Assembly (NCBI RefSeq): GCF_000331005.1 | Contig: NZ_AEJB01000327.1 | Span: 1 to 50,919 of the forward strand | Reading direction: 5' to 3' | Source of the DNA: Streptomyces turgidiscabies Car8 | GTDB lineage: Bacteria; Actinomycetota; Actinomycetes; Streptomycetales; Streptomycetaceae | DNA length: 50,919 nt | Shown: one piece after another, positions 42,122 through 50,685 of the stretch | Numbering within the stretch: position 1 is the first letter of the stretch | Layout: every line of letters begins with the position of its first letter | Notes under the pieces: generated by a model | Databases searched by the model: none | What the model was told of the DNA's origin: nothing | What the model saw: the letters and a program-made list of their open reading frames with translations, nothing else | Position numbers and translations under genes: made by a program

Positions 42122-42661
42122 TCACGGAGTGCCGAGCAGCTCCAGCCCCCGCCCCCAGCCGAACTCCAGCCGTCCCCCGTCCTCCGGCCCCTCTCCGGCG
42201 TACGGATCCGCGAACCGCACGCCCATCCCGCGCAGCCGTTCCACGCTCGCCCGGTACGCGGGATGGGCGGCCAGCGCGTAGCCCACGCACGGCACGACGG
42301 CGATCGGCACACCCAGCCCGTACGCCTCGCACAGGGTGCCCAGGGCGAGGGTGTCGGCGATGCCGGCCGCCCACTTGTTGACGGTGTTGAAGGTGGCGGG
42401 TGCCACGAGTACGGCGTCCGGCGCCGGAAAGGGCCGGGGGTCACCGGGCTTCCGCCAGGCGGACCGGATCGGGCGTCCGGTCTGCGTCTCGACGGCGTCG
42501 GTGTCGAAGAAACCCATGGCGAGGGGCGTCGCGATGACCCCGACCTGCCAGTTCCGTTCCTCGGCGGCGGTGATCAGCTTGCTGACGTCGGAGGCGATCC
42601 CGGCGGCACAGACGACGACGTAGAGGAAGGGCTTCTGGGCCTGTGCGGGCGTCTCGGTCAT
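42122..42661 (-). CDS. Flavoprotein (Dfp/PPCDC-like fold)
   Basis: This 179-residue protein has the flavoprotein pattern: LYVVVCAAGIASDVSKLI at the start and VLVAPATFNTVNKWAAGIAD, the FMN-binding loop of phosphopantothenoylcysteine-decarboxylase-like proteins. It probably uses FMN in an oxidative decarboxylation of unknown substrate; it is not the housekeeping CoaBC. It is divergent from the LysE unit. Confidence 0.78.
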   Translation of the reverse strand: MTETPAQAQKPFLYVVVCAAGIASDVSKLITAAEERNWQVGVIATPLAMGFFDTDAVETQTGRPIRSAWRKPGDPRPFPAPDAVLVAPATFNTVNKWAAGIADTLALGTLCEAYGLGVPIAVVPCVGYALAAHPAYRASVERLRGMGVRFADPYAGEGPEDGGRLEFGWGRGLELLGTP

Positions 42662-42715
42662 CCGGAAACACTAAATGAGTTGCCGGTGGGAGGGTCCGGC
42701 CCCCAGGATCACGCC

Positions 42716-42823
42716 ATGTCTACGATCGAAGCCCCCCGGCCGCTGTCCCCCGTCACCGCTCGTCCGGTGCGGGTCCAGCAGCAGCCCGGCCGCCCCTGGA
42801 GGCCCGTGCTTCCCCGGTCATGA
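42716..42823 (+). CDS. Possible 35-aa ORF coupled to the LysE gene
   Basis: ATG 42716 follows AGGAT by 7-8 nt. The frame ends in TGA at 42821-42823, overlapping the LysE ATG by the ATGA junction. The peptide is Pro/Arg/Val rich (STIEAPRPLSP, then [12 protein letters not shown]) and has no known domain. The ATGA overlap and ribosome site make translation plausible, perhaps as a leader that couples LysE expression. It is short and could be chance. Confidence 0.45.
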   Translation: MSTIEAPRPLSPVTARPVRVQQQPGRPWRPVLPRS

Positions 42824-43452
42824 CGGCCGCGCTCGTCGCGGGGCTCCTCGCGGGGTACGGCATCGCCGTCCCGGTCGGAGCCGTCACGACCTATCTCGTC
42901 TCCCTCACCGCCCGTACGTCCCTCAGGACCGGTGTCTGCGCGGCCCTCGGGGTCGCCACCGCCGACGGCCTCTACGCGCTGCTCGCCGCGATCGGGGGTA
43001 CCGCGCTGGCCGGTGCCCTGCAGCCGGTGCTGGTGCCGCTGCGCTGGGCCTCGGCCGTGGTGCTGGCCGCGCTCGCGGTCAGGGGCGGGCTCGGCGCCCT
43101 GCGCCAGTACCGCGCCGGAGTTCTTTCCACTCGCGCCGACAGCACGCCGCCGAGTCCGGCGCGGGCGTTTCTCATGCTGGTCGGCATCACGCTGCTCAAC
43201 CCCACGACCGTGATCTACTTCGCCGCGCTGGTGCTCGGCAGCCGGGCCTCGGACGCCGTGTCCGCCTGGGAGCAGGGGGTGTTCGTACTCGCGGCCTTCC
43301 TCGCCTCGGCCAGCTGGCAGGTGCTGATCGCCTCCGGCGGCGCGTTGCTCGGCCGGGCGCTGACGGGTCGGCGCGGACGGCTGGTGACGGCCCTCGTGTC
43401 CAGTGCGGTGATCATGGCGCTGGCGGTGCGGATGGTGGTGTCACCGACGTGA
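42820..43452 (+). CDS. LysE-family amino-acid/metabolite exporter
   Basis: This 210-residue membrane protein has six helices and the LysE signature: [18 protein letters not shown] near the start and [18 protein letters not shown] in the middle. It should export an amino acid or related metabolite. The ATG lies in an ATGA overlap with a possible small ORF and has no strong ribosome site of its own. Confidence 0.88.
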   Translation: MTAALVAGLLAGYGIAVPVGAVTTYLVSLTARTSLRTGVCAALGVATADGLYALLAAIGGTALAGALQPVLVPLRWASAVVLAALAVRGGLGALRQYRAGVLSTRADSTPPSPARAFLMLVGITLLNPTTVIYFAALVLGSRASDAVSAWEQGVFVLAAFLASASWQVLIASGGALLGRALTGRRGRLVTALVSSAVIMALAVRMVVSPT

Positions 43453-43564
43453 GGGGGGTCACCTGGGACCGGTCCGGCCGCCGTGGCCGGATGAATCCGG
43501 GCCGCCGCGGTGTTGGACCTTCGTACGCAACAGTCATACGCGACGAGACGATGGGACGAACTCC

Positions 43565-44014
43565 ATGCCTCTTGAGGGCGAGTACGAAGCCAGTCCGACC
43601 CAATGGGTGCGTGAGCAGGTGGAGTTGTACGAGAAGTCCGGCGGCACCGAGGGGACGACTCTCCTCGACACCGGCATGCCGGTCGTCCTGCTCACCACGC
43701 GGGGCGCCCGCAGCGGCAAGATCCGCCGGACACCCCTGATGCGGGTGGAACACGACGGCGAGTACGCGGTGGTCGCCTCGCTGGGCGGCGCCCCCAAGCA
43801 TCCGGTCTGGTACTTCAACGTCCTCGCCGATCCGCATGTCGACCTCCAGGACGGGCCGGTGCGCCAGGACATGGTCGCCCGTGAGGTGACCGGCGAGGAG
43901 AAGTCCACCTGGTGGGAGCGGGCGGTCGCCGCGTACCCCCCGTACGCCGAGTACCAGACGAAGACCGACCGCGAGATTCCCGTGTTCGTCCTCGAACCGG
44001 CCGCCGGGAACTGA
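43565..44014 (+). CDS. Deazaflavin (F420)-dependent nitroreductase-family protein
   Basis: This 149-residue protein matches the DDN/F420-dependent family: [20 protein letters not shown], then [20 protein letters not shown]. Proteins of this split-barrel family use F420H2 to reduce nitro or quinone compounds. ATG 43565. It is monocistronic and ends at overlapping hairpins. Confidence 0.9.
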   Translation: MPLEGEYEASPTQWVREQVELYEKSGGTEGTTLLDTGMPVVLLTTRGARSGKIRRTPLMRVEHDGEYAVVASLGGAPKHPVWYFNVLADPHVDLQDGPVRQDMVAREVTGEEKSTWWERAVAAYPPYAEYQTKTDREIPVFVLEPAAGN

Positions 44015-44017
44015 TCC

Positions 44018-44044
44018 GCACCGGACGCGGAAACGGTCCGGTGC
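44018..44044. terminator. Terminator hairpin A (overlaps hairpin B)
   Basis: GCACCGGAC pairs with GTCCGGTGC, 9 bp, 9-nt loop. Its last four bases are shared with hairpin B. Confidence 0.8.
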
Positions 44045-44075
44045 CCGGAGGAATGAACTCCTCGCCTCCGGGCAC
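44041..44075. terminator. Terminator hairpin B (overlaps hairpin A)
   Basis: GTGCCCGGAGG pairs with CCTCCGGGCAC, 11 bp, 13-nt loop. It lies between the convergent nitroreductase and CDF genes. Confidence 0.85.
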
Positions 44076-44082
44076 CCGAGCC

Positions 44083-45099
44083 TCAGGCCCCGCCGCGCTC
44101 CCCCGTCGCGGCGGGGCTCTGCGCTGCCTCCTTCGCGGCCGCGTCGGTCACGTCGAGAAAGATCTCGCCGACCTCGGGGACCGCGTGGACGACCGCGCGC
44201 TTGATACGTACGGCGACCTCCTCGACCCGCTCGCTGTCGAGCCCGGGGACCAGGTCGATCCGGGCGGCCACCAGGGTGGAGTCGAGCCCCATCTTCATCG
44301 TGAACAGCGCCTCCACGCTGTCGATCTCCGGCTGGGCCGCCAGCAGGTCGCGGACCTCGCGGCTCACCTCCGGGTCGGCGGCCTCACCGATGAGCTGGGC
44401 GCGGGCGTCCCGCCCCAGCCAGAACGCGACGCAGACGAGCAGCACCCCGATGGCGAGCGAGGCCGACGCCTCCCACACGACCTGCCCGGTGACCATGTGC
44501 AGGGCCATGCCCACCATGGCGAGCGTCACACCGAGCACCGCGGTGCCGTCCTCGGCGATCACCGTACGCAGGGCGGGATCCCGCAGCGCGCCCGCGGCGC
44601 CTGTGCCCTTCGCGCTCTCCCCGCGTGCCTGGTGCACCGCCCGCGCCAGTGAGGCGCCCTCCGCGATCAGCGCCACCCCGAGCACGACCAGGCCCGCCAC
44701 ATAGCCGCCGAAGGACTCCTCCGCGTCACTCGTGAACGCCTCCACGCCCTGGAAGAAGGAGAAGCAGCCGCCCATGACGAAGATGCCGACGGCCGCGAGC
44801 AGCGACCAGAAGAACCGTTCCTTGCCGTAGCCGAAGGGGTGCCGCCGGTCGGCGGGGCGGCGGCTGCGGCGCAGGGCGGCGAGCAGGAAGACCTCGTTGA
44901 GACTGTCCGCCACCGAGTGCGCGGCCTCGGACAGCAGGGCCGGCGACCCGGTGAGGAGTCCGCCGACCGCCTTGGCGACGGCGATCAGCAGGTTGGCACC
45001 CAGCGCCACCAGCACGGTCACACGCGTCCGCCGGTCCGCGGACGCCGTACCGTCCGCGGCCCTGCCGGCTGTGCTGCCCATGCTGTCTGTGCGAGCCAT
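44083..45099 (-). CDS. Cation diffusion facilitator (zinc/iron exporter-type)
   Basis: This 338-residue protein has six transmembrane helices and the CDF metal site HSVADSLNE in the second helix, plus a second site near EDGTAVLG. The C-terminal cytoplasmic dimer domain ends in the EIDSVEALFTMKMG region. It should efflux a divalent metal such as Zn or Fe. ATG 45099 shares an A with the stop of the VOC gene (TGATG), so the two are translationally coupled. The TTG three bases upstream is less likely. Confidence 0.88.
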   Translation of the reverse strand: MARTDSMGSTAGRAADGTASADRRTRVTVLVALGANLLIAVAKAVGGLLTGSPALLSEAAHSVADSLNEVFLLAALRRSRRPADRRHPFGYGKERFFWSLLAAVGIFVMGGCFSFFQGVEAFTSDAEESFGGYVAGLVVLGVALIAEGASLARAVHQARGESAKGTGAAGALRDPALRTVIAEDGTAVLGVTLAMVGMALHMVTGQVVWEASASLAIGVLLVCVAFWLGRDARAQLIGEAADPEVSREVRDLLAAQPEIDSVEALFTMKMGLDSTLVAARIDLVPGLDSERVEEVAVRIKRAVVHAVPEVGEIFLDVTDAAAKEAAQSPAATGERGGA

Positions 45100-45491
45100 C
45101 AATGCTGCTTTGGGGCCGTCGGTACGACCTTGAAGAGGGTGAAGGAGTGGCCGGCCGGGTCGGAGTACCCGCGTTCCTCGTACGGGCCGCCGGCGTCCTT
45201 CGTCTCCAGCGGGCGTCCACCGAGCCCGATCACTTTGCGTTCCACCTCGTCGAGGTCCTCGACCCGGAAGTCGAGATGGACCTGAAGGGAGTTCTCGGGG
45301 CGCGGCCAGCTCGGCGGGGTGGCGTTGACGTCACGGCGGAACGCCATCCGGGTCCCCTCGGCGCCGAGGATCTCGATGCGGTTGGCGGTCGCCTCCGTCT
45401 CATCGGCCGCGAGGAGCTCCTTGTAGAAGGCGGCGAGTTTCTCCGGCTCGGCGCAGTCCAGCACCACGACACCCGCTGTCACCAAGGTCAT
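45099..45491 (-). CDS. VOC (glyoxalase/bleomycin-resistance) family protein
   Basis: This 130-residue protein is a single VOC domain pair: AGVVVLDCAEPEKLAAFYKELL and, at the end, YSDPAGHSFTLFKV, with metal-ligand-type residues. It may bind a small metal-dependent substrate or a drug. ATG 45491 has GGAGGAAGC immediately upstream. Its stop overlaps the CDF start, so the genes are co-translated; the functional link is not clear. Confidence 0.85.
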   Translation of the reverse strand: MTLVTAGVVVLDCAEPEKLAAFYKELLAADETEATANRIEILGAEGTRMAFRRDVNATPPSWPRPENSLQVHLDFRVEDLDEVERKVIGLGGRPLETKDAGGPYEERGYSDPAGHSFTLFKVVPTAPKQH

Positions 45492-45567
45492 GCTTCCTCC
45501 GTACGGGGATCCGGGGCGGCCCTGTTCGCCGCTGCCCTTTCGGGTTCGGATACCCCGCACGCCGAAA

Positions 45568-46296
45568 TCACACAGTCCGTGGGGGGTCGGGCGCGGTGAG
45601 GTGCGCGAGGCGGGCCGCCGCGGCCGTCAGGAAGAGGTCGAGTGCCGCCGGGTAGGAGCTGTGGCGCATGTCCATCACGAGGTGGCGGGCGGTCGCGTTG
45701 ATGTGCGGGTGGGTGTCGGCGGGCAGCCGGGCGTAGGTCGCCCGCCACACGGCCGTCTCCGCCTCACGGGCCGCCTTGGGCAGGGCCGCGTTCGCCGAGT
45801 CGAGGGCTCCGAAGGCGAGCGACTGGTCGACGAAGGCGTGGTAGATCCGTACCGCCTCGACGTCCGGGAACCCGGCGCCGCGCAGCACCCCGAGGACGGT
45901 CTCCACGGCCTGGATCTCGTACACCCGTCCGGTCACCCGGTAGGAGCTGAGCACGGCCGCCTGCGGCTGCGCGAGCGCTCCGGCGTGCATCCGCAGGCCG
46001 AGGTCGCGCAGGTCGGCGAGCCAGTCGCCGCTGGGCCGCCAGGTGCGCAGCGTGCGGCCGATCAGCTCGTCGGCGATGGCGAGCATCAGCTCGTCGGTGT
46101 CCCGGAAATAGCGGTACAGGGCGCTCGGGTCGGCGCCGAGGGCGCGGCCGAGGCGGCGCACGGAGAGGGCTTCGGCGCCGTGTTCCCCGAGCAGCCGCAT
46201 CGCGGTCTCGACGATCAGTTCCTCGGAGAGGACGACGCCGTGCTTGGTGGGGCGTCTGCGACGCCGGGCGGCGGGCGGGACGACACGTTCGCTCAC
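45568..46296 (-). CDS. TetR-family repressor
   Basis: This 242-residue protein has an N-terminal TetR HTH (about 20-65, LIVETAMRLLGEHGAEALSV and ALGADPSALYRYFRD) and a ligand-binding C-terminal domain. GTG 46296. It is divergent from the APC permease/amidohydrolase operon and probably represses it by binding near 46362-46378. Confidence 0.9.
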   Translation of the reverse strand: MSERVVPPAARRRRRPTKHGVVLSEELIVETAMRLLGEHGAEALSVRRLGRALGADPSALYRYFRDTDELMLAIADELIGRTLRTWRPSGDWLADLRDLGLRMHAGALAQPQAAVLSSYRVTGRVYEIQAVETVLGVLRGAGFPDVEAVRIYHAFVDQSLAFGALDSANAALPKAAREAETAVWRATYARLPADTHPHINATARHLVMDMRHSSYPAALDLFLTAAAARLAHLTAPDPPRTV

Positions 46297-46361
46297 GGGC
46301 TTCCTCCTGCGCGGTCGGACACGGTCGCACGGTCCTGCGGATGACCGGTGCGGGCACCTTA

Positions 46362-46378
46362 TGACAACACCGTTGACC
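46362..46378. promoter_or_regulatory. Candidate TetR operator / promoter between the TetR and APC genes
   Basis: TGACAAC-ACC-GTTGACC is an inverted repeat with core CAAC/GTTG. TTGACC (46373-46378) could also be a -35 box for the APC operon. It is about midway between the divergent starts. Confidence 0.5.
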
Positions 46379-46452
46379 TGTTAAGGCCTCGGGCAGTTTC
46401 ATGTGCGTTCACCGGGGTCGTCCGAGGCCCCCAGGTGTGAGCGGAGACCGCC

Positions 46453-47988
46453 ATGACCGATCCCCAGCGCTACGGAGCCGCCCCACCGGCGTCTGCCGCG
46501 CCGTCCGGGCCGCCCGCCCTGCGCAGGTCCCTCGGCATGCTGGACAGCGTGGCCATCGCCGCGTCCAGCACGGCGGCGACCACCACCATCGGCATCGGTC
46601 TCGGAGTGACCGCCGGGGTGGTCGGACTGCATCTGCCGGCCATCATGCTGCTGGCGTTCCTGCCGATCCTGGGCATCGCGGGAGCCTTCTCCCGGCTGAA
46701 CAAGGTGGAGCCCAACGCGGGCAACGGCTATGTGTGGGTGGGGCGTTCGCTCAGCCCGTGGCTCGGCTTCATGGTCGGCTGGGTGAACATCGTGGCGGCG
46801 GTGGTGTTCCTCGCGTACACCACGGCGGTCACCGGCTCGGCGGTGCTCCAGCTGGCGGGCGACGCGGGCGCGCACCGGGTGGCCGGGCTGACCCTGGACC
46901 CGGGGTCGACCGCGCAGACGACCGGCGTCGGCATCGTGGTCCTGCTCGCCGTCACCCTCACCGCGGTCTCCGGCATCAGGTCGGCCGCCCGTCTCCAGGG
47001 CGGACTGCTGATCTTCGAGTACGTCGTGCTGCTGGGCTTCTGCGGCTACGGCATCGTCGCCGGCCCGCACCCCTTCAGCCTGAGCTGGTTCGACCCCTTC
47101 CAGATCCCCTCGGCGTCGGCGCTCGCGCAGGGCATGCTGCTGTCGGTGTTCTGCTACTGGGGCTTCGAGGCGGCGTTCAGTGTGAACGAGGAGGTGCGGG
47201 ACCCGAGACAGGCGTCGCGGGCCGGGATCACCACCCTCGTGACCATGCTCGGACTGTTCCTGCTGGGTTCGATCGCCTTCCAACGGGTGCTGTCGGAGAG
47301 CGAGTTGGCGGGCCACGGCGCCGAGGGTCTGGCGTTCTTCGGCAACCGGCTCGCCGACCAGCCGCTGGCCGCGCTGCCGCTCGTCGCCCTGATGTTCTCG
47401 GCGGTGGCCTCACTTCAGGCGGGGGTCATCCCGACGGCCCGCGCGATGTTCGCGATGAGCCGCGACCGTACGCTCGGCCCGGCCTGGGCCAAGGTCAGCC
47501 CCCGGTACGGCACCCCGGCGGCCGGCACGCTGATGATCGGCGCGCTGGCGGCGGCGGTCGCCGGGCTCGCCCTGGTCATCCCGCGTCTCGCCGACATGAT
47601 CCTGGCGGCGGTCAACGCGATCGGCATGGTCGTCGCGCTGTCGTACGCGCTCACCGCACTCGCCGCCGCCGTACGCTTCCGGGGCCTGCTGCGCGAGAAC
47701 TGGCGGGACGGCATACGCGCGGTGGTGCTGCCCTCGCTGAGCGCGGCCACGCTGCTGGGGCTCGGCGGTTATCTCGGCTGGTCCTTCTACACCTCCGCCG
47801 ACCATCTCGAACTCAGCCCGGACAACGGCTGGTTCCTGCTCCTCGTACCGTCACTGATGGTCGCGTCCGGTTTCGTGGCCGCCGCGTGGGCGAAGTGGGG
47901 ACGCAGGAGCCCGTACTTCGACACCGGCCGGGGCACCGACGCGGACGCGCCCCAACTGCTGGCCGTACAGCAGCAGTCGGTGCTGTAG
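46453..47988 (+). CDS. APC-superfamily amino acid/amine permease
   Basis: This 511-residue protein has about 12 helices, with APC features: SVAIAASSTAATTTIGIGLG in helix 1 and AGNGYVWVGRSLSPWLGFM in the loop after helix 2. It should import an amino acid or amide. ATG 46453. The amidohydrolase gene follows 53 bp later in the same direction, so import and hydrolysis of one N-acyl-type substrate is plausible. Confidence 0.88.
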   Translation: MTDPQRYGAAPPASAAPSGPPALRRSLGMLDSVAIAASSTAATTTIGIGLGVTAGVVGLHLPAIMLLAFLPILGIAGAFSRLNKVEPNAGNGYVWVGRSLSPWLGFMVGWVNIVAAVVFLAYTTAVTGSAVLQLAGDAGAHRVAGLTLDPGSTAQTTGVGIVVLLAVTLTAVSGIRSAARLQGGLLIFEYVVLLGFCGYGIVAGPHPFSLSWFDPFQIPSASALAQGMLLSVFCYWGFEAAFSVNEEVRDPRQASRAGITTLVTMLGLFLLGSIAFQRVLSESELAGHGAEGLAFFGNRLADQPLAALPLVALMFSAVASLQAGVIPTARAMFAMSRDRTLGPAWAKVSPRYGTPAAGTLMIGALAAAVAGLALVIPRLADMILAAVNAIGMVVALSYALTALAAAVRFRGLLRENWRDGIRAVVLPSLSAATLLGLGGYLGWSFYTSADHLELSPDNGWFLLLVPSLMVASGFVAAAWAKWGRRSPYFDTGRGTDADAPQLLAVQQQSVL

Positions 47989-48041
47989 CAATCGCCGCCC
48001 CAGCGCAGTCGCTCCTCCCCCACACCAGCAAGGAACGGAAC

Positions 48042-49673
48042 ATGCACGCTGACCTCCTCTTCACCGGCGGCCCCGTCTTCGCTCCCGGAAGCCCTACGGC
48101 CGTCGCGGTCACCGGCGGGCGGATCACCGCCGTCGGCCGGGACGAGGTGCACGATCTGATCGGGTCGGGGACCGAGGTGGTCGATCTCGCCGGGCGGCTC
48201 CTCCTGCCCGGGTTCCAGGACGCCCACGTCCATCCGCTGCCGGCCGGTCTCGAACTCACCCAGTGCGACCTGACCGACCTGAAGACCGCCGAGGACACCC
48301 TGGCCGCCGTCCGCGCGTACGCCGTGGCGCACCCCGGGCGGGAGTGGATCACGGGCGGCGGCTGGTCCATGGAGGCCTTCGAAGGGGGCACGCCCACCCG
48401 GGAGTTGCTGGACGCGGTGGTCCCGGACCGGCCGGTGTACCTGCCCAACCGGGACCATCACGGGGCGTGGGTGAACAGCCGTGCCCTCGAACTCGCGGGG
48501 GTCACCCGGGACACCCCGGACCCGGCGGACGGCCGCTTCGAGCGGGACGCCTCGGGCGAGCCGACCGGCATGCTCCAGGAAGGGGCCATGGAGTACGTGG
48601 GCCGGCTGACCCCGCCGGTCACGGCGGCGGAGCGGCTGGCGGCCCTGCTCTCCGCGCAGCGCCGGCTGCACTCGCTGGGCGTCACGGCCTGGCAGGACGC
48701 GCTGGTCGGCTCGTTCCTCGGTATGGAGGACCCGTCCGAGACCTACCTCGCCGCCGTCCGGGACGGTTCGCTGACCGCGCGGGTGGTCGGCGCGCTGTGG
48801 TGGGACCGGGAGCGCGGGGCCGAGCAGATCCCCGAACTCGTGGAGCGGCGGGCCGCGTTGAGCCAGGGCAGGTTCCGGGCGGGCAGCGTGAAGCTGATGC
48901 TGGACGGGGTCGCCGAGACGGGCACGGCCGCACTGCTCGACCCGTACCTCGACAAGTGCGGCTGCGCCACGGCCAACCGGGGCACGAGCTTCGTGGACGC
49001 GGCCGAACTGCCCAAGTACGTCACGCAGTTGGATGCCCTCGGCTTCCAGTGCCACTTCCACGCGCTGGGCGACCGGGCGGTACGCGACGCCCTGGACGCC
49101 GTAGAGGCCGCGCGCGCGGCGAACGGGCCGAGCGACACCCGGCCGCATCTGGCCCACCTCCAGGTGGTGCACCCGGACGACGTGCCGCGTTTCGCCCGGC
49201 TCGGCGCGGTCGCCAACATCCAGGCCCTGTGGGCGATGCACGAACCCCAGATGGACGACCTGACGATCCCCTTCCTCGGGCCCGAACGGGCCGCCTGGCA
49301 GTACCCGTTCGGCGCGCTGCTGCGCTCCGGGGCGACCCTGGCGGCGGGCAGCGACTGGCCGGTCAGCAGCCCCGACCCGCTCCAGGCGATCCATGTCGCC
49401 GTCAATCGCGCGGCACCGGGTTGCCCGTCCTCCCGGGTGTTCCTCCCGGCCGAGCGGATCGGTCTGACGGCCGCGCTCACGGCGTACACCGCGGGTTCGG
49501 CCTACGCCAACCATCTGGACGACTCGGGCAGCCTGCGCGTCGGTGCGCTGGCCGACCTGACGATCCTCGACCGCGACCCGTACGCCGGCCCGCCGGAGGC
49601 GATCGCGGAGACGAAGGTGGCGCTCACCTATGTGGGGGGCGAGAGGGTGTACGCGGCGGAGGGGGCTGCCTGA
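48042..49673 (+). CDS. YtcJ-like metal-dependent amidohydrolase
   Basis: This 543-residue protein is an amidohydrolase of the YtcJ/N-substituted-formamide-deformylase type. The metal motif is H62-x-H64 in DAHVHPLP; the Lys in SVKLMLDGV, His in CHFHALGDRAV, His in LQVVHPDD and Asp in AGSDWPVSSP complete the ligands. It should cut an amide or formamide. ATG 48042 follows AAGGAACGG. It is the second gene of the APC operon under the divergent TetR. The substrate is unknown. Confidence 0.9.
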   Translation: MHADLLFTGGPVFAPGSPTAVAVTGGRITAVGRDEVHDLIGSGTEVVDLAGRLLLPGFQDAHVHPLPAGLELTQCDLTDLKTAEDTLAAVRAYAVAHPGREWITGGGWSMEAFEGGTPTRELLDAVVPDRPVYLPNRDHHGAWVNSRALELAGVTRDTPDPADGRFERDASGEPTGMLQEGAMEYVGRLTPPVTAAERLAALLSAQRRLHSLGVTAWQDALVGSFLGMEDPSETYLAAVRDGSLTARVVGALWWDRERGAEQIPELVERRAALSQGRFRAGSVKLMLDGVAETGTAALLDPYLDKCGCATANRGTSFVDAAELPKYVTQLDALGFQCHFHALGDRAVRDALDAVEAARAANGPSDTRPHLAHLQVVHPDDVPRFARLGAVANIQALWAMHEPQMDDLTIPFLGPERAAWQYPFGALLRSGATLAAGSDWPVSSPDPLQAIHVAVNRAAPGCPSSRVFLPAERIGLTAALTAYTAGSAYANHLDDSGSLRVGALADLTILDRDPYAGPPEAIAETKVALTYVGGERVYAAEGAA

Positions 49674-49693
49674 GTACCGGTCCCGAGGCTCGC

Positions 49694-50185
49694 TCACAGC
49701 CTCCGGCGCAGTTTCACCGACTGGGGCGCGAAGCCGCCACGCTCGTAGAAACGTATCGCGGCCGTGTTGGCCGCGTAGGCGTTCACCTCGGCGTGCTCGG
49801 CGCCCTGCTCGGCCGCCCAGCGGACGAATGCCTCCACCAGGCGAGCCCCTGCTCCCGAACCCCGGTGCTCGGGACGGACGTACACGCTCATCAGGGTGGC
49901 GGCCTTCACCGGGCGCATGGCCGTGGGTTCGGTGAGCGAGCCCATCAGATGACCGACCACCGTGCCGGCGTGCTCGGCGGTCAGCACCAGGCGTGCCGGG
50001 TCGTCCAGCGCCGCCGCGAACGACGCGGCGGCGTGCTCGCGCGGCCAGTTCGCGTCGACGCCCGGATCACGGGTGCCGGCGTCCTCGGCGAAGAGGCCGG
50101 TGCTGGAGGCGACGAGTCCCGGCAGGTCGTCGGCGCGAGCGGGGCGGACAGTGATCGTCGGGTCAGGGGCCGTGTGATCAGTCAT
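49694..50185 (-). CDS. GNAT N-acetyltransferase
   Basis: This 163-residue protein is a GNAT enzyme: SVYVRPEHRGSGAGARLVEAFV is the acetyl-CoA loop and AANTAAIRFYERGGFA the last strand. It should acetylate an amine. ATG 50185 is preferred because TAGCGT lies 7 nt upstream, the leaderless pattern. An upstream TTG (50215) would add 10 residues. It is divergent from the DUF1304 gene, with the operator cluster between. Confidence 0.82.
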   Translation of the reverse strand: MTDHTAPDPTITVRPARADDLPGLVASSTGLFAEDAGTRDPGVDANWPREHAAASFAAALDDPARLVLTAEHAGTVVGHLMGSLTEPTAMRPVKAATLMSVYVRPEHRGSGAGARLVEAFVRWAAEQGAEHAEVNAYAANTAAIRFYERGGFAPQSVKLRRRL

Positions 50186-50229
50186 GCCCGGCACGCTAGC
50201 GGCACGCTCTGACAACCCCGCTTACTTGA

Positions 50230-50243
50230 TGGACACCTGTCCA
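50230..50243. promoter_or_regulatory. Operator 1 (TGGACACCTGTCCA)
   Basis: Near-perfect 14-bp palindrome of the form TGGACA-TGTCCA, between the divergent GNAT and DUF1304-TetR genes. Confidence 0.8.
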
Positions 50244-50250
50244 TGTATGC

Positions 50251-50264
50251 TGGCCGCCTGTCCA
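50251..50264. promoter_or_regulatory. Operator 2, degenerate (TGGCCGCCTGTCCA)
   Basis: It keeps 11 of 14 positions of operator 1; the right half-site is intact. Confidence 0.55.
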
Positions 50265-50267
50265 TGA

Positions 50268-50281
50268 TGGACATCTGTCCA
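50268..50281. promoter_or_regulatory. Operator 3 (TGGACATCTGTCCA)
   Basis: 14-bp palindrome like operator 1, 42 bp before the DUF1304 ATG. Confidence 0.8.
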
Positions 50282-50322
50282 AGAAGTGGCTCCGGGGAGC
50301 CTGACGTAGGAGATTGCCGAGC

Positions 50323-50685
50323 ATGGAGACGGTCGCGAACGTGCTGGTCGGTCTGGTGGCCGCGCTGCACCTGTACATCCTGGTGATGGAGATGTTCCTG
50401 TGGCAGCGCCCGCCGGGACGCAAGTTCCACGGCTTCGACGCGGAGATGTCCCGCGCGACCGCCGCCATGGCCGCCAACCAGGGGCTCTACAACGGGTTCC
50501 TCGCGGCGGGCCTGGTCTGGGGGCTGATCGCCGCCGATCCGACCGGGTTCCGGGCGCAGGTCTTCTTCCTGTCCTGTGTGATCGTGGCGGGCGTCTACGG
50601 CGCCGCGACGGCGAACCGGCGCATCCTGTTCGCCCAGGCGCTGCCCGGCGCCATCGCCCTGGCCGCCGTCCTCGTCGCGCGGTGA
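50323..50685 (+). CDS. DUF1304 membrane protein
   Basis: This 120-residue protein has about four helices and the DUF1304 pattern ALHLYILVMEMFLWQRP, then AANQGLYNGFLAAGLVWG. The function is unknown. ATG 50323 follows AGGAG by 10 nt. The stop overlaps the start of the TetR gene (GTGA), so the two are coupled. Confidence 0.88.
   Translation: METVANVLVGLVAALHLYILVMEMFLWQRPPGRKFHGFDAEMSRATAAMAANQGLYNGFLAAGLVWGLIAADPTGFRAQVFFLSCVIVAGVYGAATANRRILFAQALPGAIALAAVLVAR

Noticed and set aside
46401..48041. Long plus-strand frame running into the amidohydrolase from upstream
   Set aside because: It is an out-of-frame shadow of the APC permease; the amidohydrolase begins at the ATG at 48042 with a ribosome site.
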